From positions 37,560 through 101,559 of the forward strand of contig CAZTPF010000005.1 of NCBI GenBank assembly GCA_964614655.1: DNA of 64,000 nucleotides. Direction: 5' to 3'. The first letter of the stretch is position 1. Every line of letters begins with the position of its first letter. Below are positions 61,664 to 64,000 of this stretch, one piece after another. Below the pieces are notes generated by a model. The model worked only from the letters and a program-made list of their open reading frames with translations, did no database searches and was not told the DNA's origin. A program made the translations under genes and the position numbers. This DNA comes from Casp-actino8 sp964614655. GTDB taxonomy: Bacteria > Actinomycetota > Acidimicrobiia > Acidimicrobiales > Ilumatobacteraceae.

Positions 61664-64000
61664 ATGAAGATCGTCGACTCCTGGATCCGAGAACTGGCGG
61701 CCTTGCCAGCCGACGCGACCGTCGACACGGTGGCCGACACCTTGTCCGACGTCGGCCTCGCGTGCGAGAGCGTCGACCGAGTCGGGGCCACGGTGGCCGG
61801 CGTGATCACGGCGCGCGTGGTGAAGACCGAACGGCATCCCGACGCCGCCAAGGTACATCGGGTGTTCCTCGACATCGGCGACGGAACCGAGCATCACGTG
61901 TGGTGTGGGGCCTTCAACATGCAGCCCGGTGACGTCATCCCGTGGGCGACTCCCGGTACGGCGATGCCCGACGGTCGCCTGATCGAGACCAAGCCCATCG
62001 TCGGCATCCCGAGTGAGGGCATGTGTTGCTCGGCGCGCGAACTCGGTCTCGGTGACGATCACAGTGGCATTCTGATTCTCGACCCGAACACGCCTCTCGG
62101 AGTGCCCTACGGCGACGCACTCGGACTCGCCGAAGAGACCGTCTACGACCTCGACGTGTTGCGCAATCGTCCCGATGCCTTCGGACACGTGAGCGTCGCC
62201 CGTGATCTTGCAGCCCGTTTCGGTGTTCCGTTCTCGGCGCCGGCCGGTCGCGTGGTGGCCGACGGTCCGTCGCGATCAGCCACGGTCGAGATCGTCGACG
62301 GAGACCGGTGTCCGCGATTCACGAGCATCGTGCTGTCGGGAGTGCGCGTCGCCGAGTCGCCCGACTGGATGAAGAGTCGTCTGTCGGCGGCGGGTATGCG
62401 ACCCATCAACAACGTGGTCGACGTGAGCAATTACGTGATGCTCGAGACCAATCAGCCCAACCATGCCTACGACTTCGACACCTTGGGTGGGGGAGGGTTC
62501 CGTATTCGCGCGGCTCGCGACAGCGAGACGATGATCACCCTCGACGGGGTCGAGCGCACCCTCACCGCGGACGATCTGCTCATCTGCGACGCCACCGACC
62601 GGCCCATCGGCATCGCCGGCATCATGGGTGGCCAGAACACCGAGATCAGCGACGCCACCACCGTGGTCGCGCTCGAAACGGCGTACTTCGAACCACTCGG
62701 CATCATGAAGAGCGTGCAGCGTCTGGCTCTGCGCAGCGAGGCCTCGGCTCGCAACGAGCGCGGTATCGATCCGCTCGGTGTCGAATCGTCCATCGCGCGT
62801 TTCGTCGAACTGCTGCGGATCACCTGCCCTGACCTCGTGGTGCACGACGGATTCGTCGACGCCCGGACGCCGTCGATGCCGGTGGCGCCGACGATCACCG
62901 TTCGTCCGAGTCGAGTCAGCACATTGCTCGGCCGCGAGTTCACGACCGACGAGATCGCCGCGCTCGTCACGCCCATCGGGTTCACGTGTGCGGGCGACGG
63001 CGCGAACCTGGCGGTCACCGTTCCGTCGTGGCGCCCCGACTGCGCCCTCGAGATCGACATCGTCGAAGAGGTCGCCCGACTCTTCGGGTACGACCGTCTG
63101 GGGAAGACGGTGCCGAAATCGACCGTGCCGGGTGGCCTGTCTCCGATCCAGCAGCGACGTCGACGAGTGCGCAACGTGTTGCTCGGCGCCGGTGTGAGCG
63201 AGGCCATGCCGCACCCGTTCCTCGCCGACGGTGACCTGGCGTCGGCCGGTCTGTCCACCGATGCCGTGCGCCTCGTCAATCCGCTCGTGGTGGGTGACGA
63301 CGTGTTACGAACGTCGCTTCGTCCCGGGCTGCTGAAGGCGCTGGCCTTCAACGAATCGCATCGCCGTTCGGGCGTATCGCTCTTCGAGGTGGGTCACGTG
63401 TATCCGCCGAGCGACGAGGTGCTACCAGCCGAGTACGAAGAACTGTGCGTGGTTCTGGCTGGAGTCGAGGCGCCACACGCCGTCGCGGTGTGGCGCGAGT
63501 TGGCCACGGCCATGGGATGGGGTGCACGTCTCGATCAGTCGAAGGTTCCGGCCGGTCTGCATCCCACGCGGTCGGCCACGCTGTCGGCCGGACGTGACGT
63601 GGTCGGCGCAGTCGGCGAGATCCACCCCGACGTACTCGACGCGTTCGACGTGACCGAACGAGTGGCGATCCTCGAGTTGAACCTGTCGATCCTTCTCGCC
63701 GCCGAGCCCAAGGTCGCTCAGTGGAAGGCGACGTCGCGGTTCCCGTCGTCCGACGTCGATCTGGCCTTCAACGTGCCGTTGTCGGTCACCGCCGAAAAGG
63801 TCGAGAAGGCGGTGCGTCAGGCCGCCGGGTCGCTCCTGGTGTCGCTCGAGCTCTTCGACGTGTACCGCAGCGAAGTGGCGGCCGATTCTCGAAGCCTTGC
63901 GTACCGGCTCCGTCTCCAGGCATCTGATCGCACGTTGACCGATTCCGACATCGCTGCTGTTCGCGACAAGTGCATCGCCGCCGCCGCCAAACTCGGCGCC
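61664..64000 (+). CDS. pheT: Phenylalanyl-tRNA synthetase, beta subunit, 3' truncated
   Basis: 779 residues are in the window without a stop; usual length is about 800, so only the last few residues are missing. Domains: EMAP-II-like tRNA-binding fold (about 40-150; VVKTERHPDAAKVHRVFLDIG), B3/B4 editing domain (about 205-370), B5 domain (about 395-470), catalytic-like core and the FDX-ACB anticodon-binding domain (about 685 on; TSRFPSSDVDLAFNV). Starts one base after the pheS stop. Confidence 0.95.
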   Translation, partial: MKIVDSWIRELAALPADATVDTVADTLSDVGLACESVDRVGATVAGVITARVVKTERHPDAAKVHRVFLDIGDGTEHHVWCGAFNMQPGDVIPWATPGTAMPDGRLIETKPIVGIPSEGMCCSARELGLGDDHSGILILDPNTPLGVPYGDALGLAEETVYDLDVLRNRPDAFGHVSVARDLAARFGVPFSAPAGRVVADGPSRSATVEIVDGDRCPRFTSIVLSGVRVAESPDWMKSRLSAAGMRPINNVVDVSNYVMLETNQPNHAYDFDTLGGGGFRIRAARDSETMITLDGVERTLTADDLLICDATDRPIGIAGIMGGQNTEISDATTVVALETAYFEPLGIMKSVQRLALRSEASARNERGIDPLGVESSIARFVELLRITCPDLVVHDGFVDARTPSMPVAPTITVRPSRVSTLLGREFTTDEIAALVTPIGFTCAGDGANLAVTVPSWRPDCALEIDIVEEVARLFGYDRLGKTVPKSTVPGGLSPIQQRRRRVRNVLLGAGVSEAMPHPFLADGDLASAGLSTDAVRLVNPLVVGDDVLRTSLRPGLLKALAFNESHRRSGVSLFEVGHVYPPSDEVLPAEYEELCVVLAGVEAPHAVAVWRELATAMGWGARLDQSKVPAGLHPTRSATLSAGRDVVGAVGEIHPDVLDAFDVTERVAILELNLSILLAAEPKVAQWKATSRFPSSDVDLAFNVPLSVTAEKVEKAVRQAAGSLLVSLELFDVYRSEVAADSRSLAYRLRLQASDRTLTDSDIAAVRDKCIAAAAKLGA

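Overview
The window is a high-GC, densely packed chromosomal segment from an actinomycete (Actinomycetota). Markers for this are MtrA/MtrB with a lipoprotein partner, the actinobacterial integration host factor mIHF, MraZ, SepF, a DUF3040 protein between dinB and mraZ, a helicase-deficient PriA, and many genes that start directly at the 5' end of their transcript. Gene order and protein character fit Acidimicrobiia best; that class assignment is an inference. Four runs of exactly 100 N (11715-11814, 16736-16835, 19731-19830, 37381-37480) are scaffold gaps, all next to repeats or inverted repeats, so this is a draft assembly.

Region 1 (1-15837), mixed strands: a partial ROK sugar kinase, an AlaC-type aminotransferase, an ACT protein, glycerol kinase with a small membrane protein, phosphofructokinase, a minus-strand suhB-mtrA-mtrB-lipoprotein block, a polyprenol-phosphate sugar transferase, DNA polymerase IV, a DUF3040 membrane protein, a second ROK kinase, an acyl-CoA dehydrogenase, an HNH nuclease and a lipoate-ligase-like protein.

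Region 2 (15850-34112), cell wall and division: an M23 endopeptidase with repeated peptidoglycan-binding domains is transcribed away from the dcw cluster, which runs mraZ-rsmH-ftsL-ftsI-murE-mraY-murD-ftsW-murG-murC-murB-ftsQ-ftsZ-yggS-sepF-yggT. murF is absent from its usual place between murE and mraY, and no divIVA/wag31 follows yggT. The cluster is headed by three AAGTGG boxes at 10-bp spacing (likely MraZ operator) abutting a perfect TTGACA.

Region 3 (34138-51476), plus strand only: ileS of the long eukaryote-like type, a DksA/TraR-like protein that has lost its zinc cysteines, lspA, rluD, then the pyrimidine operon pyrR-pyrB-pyrC-carA-carB-pyrD, followed by mihF-gmk-rpoZ-coaBC-metK. pyrR has a PyrR-type RNA hairpin just before its ribosome site. 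carA has a palindrome over a -10 element, suggesting separate, perhaps arginine-linked, control.

Region 4 (51425-64000): priA, a small methyltransferase on the minus strand, def-fmt-rsmB-mog, long-form hisG, a small cold-shock-like protein, a convergent DUF1844-like gene separated by a 23-bp tandem repeat, and infC-rpmI-rplT-rRNA methyltransferase-pheS-pheT, with pheT running off the end. infC appears to start at ATA.

A unifying feature is a TANNNT -10 element placed 6-10 nt before many start codons. This marks leaderless or nearly leaderless transcripts and helps choose starts. No tRNA, rRNA, CRISPR, insertion sequence, prophage or other clear mobile element was seen, and no gene-free stretch exceeds 300 bases apart from what the N runs hide.
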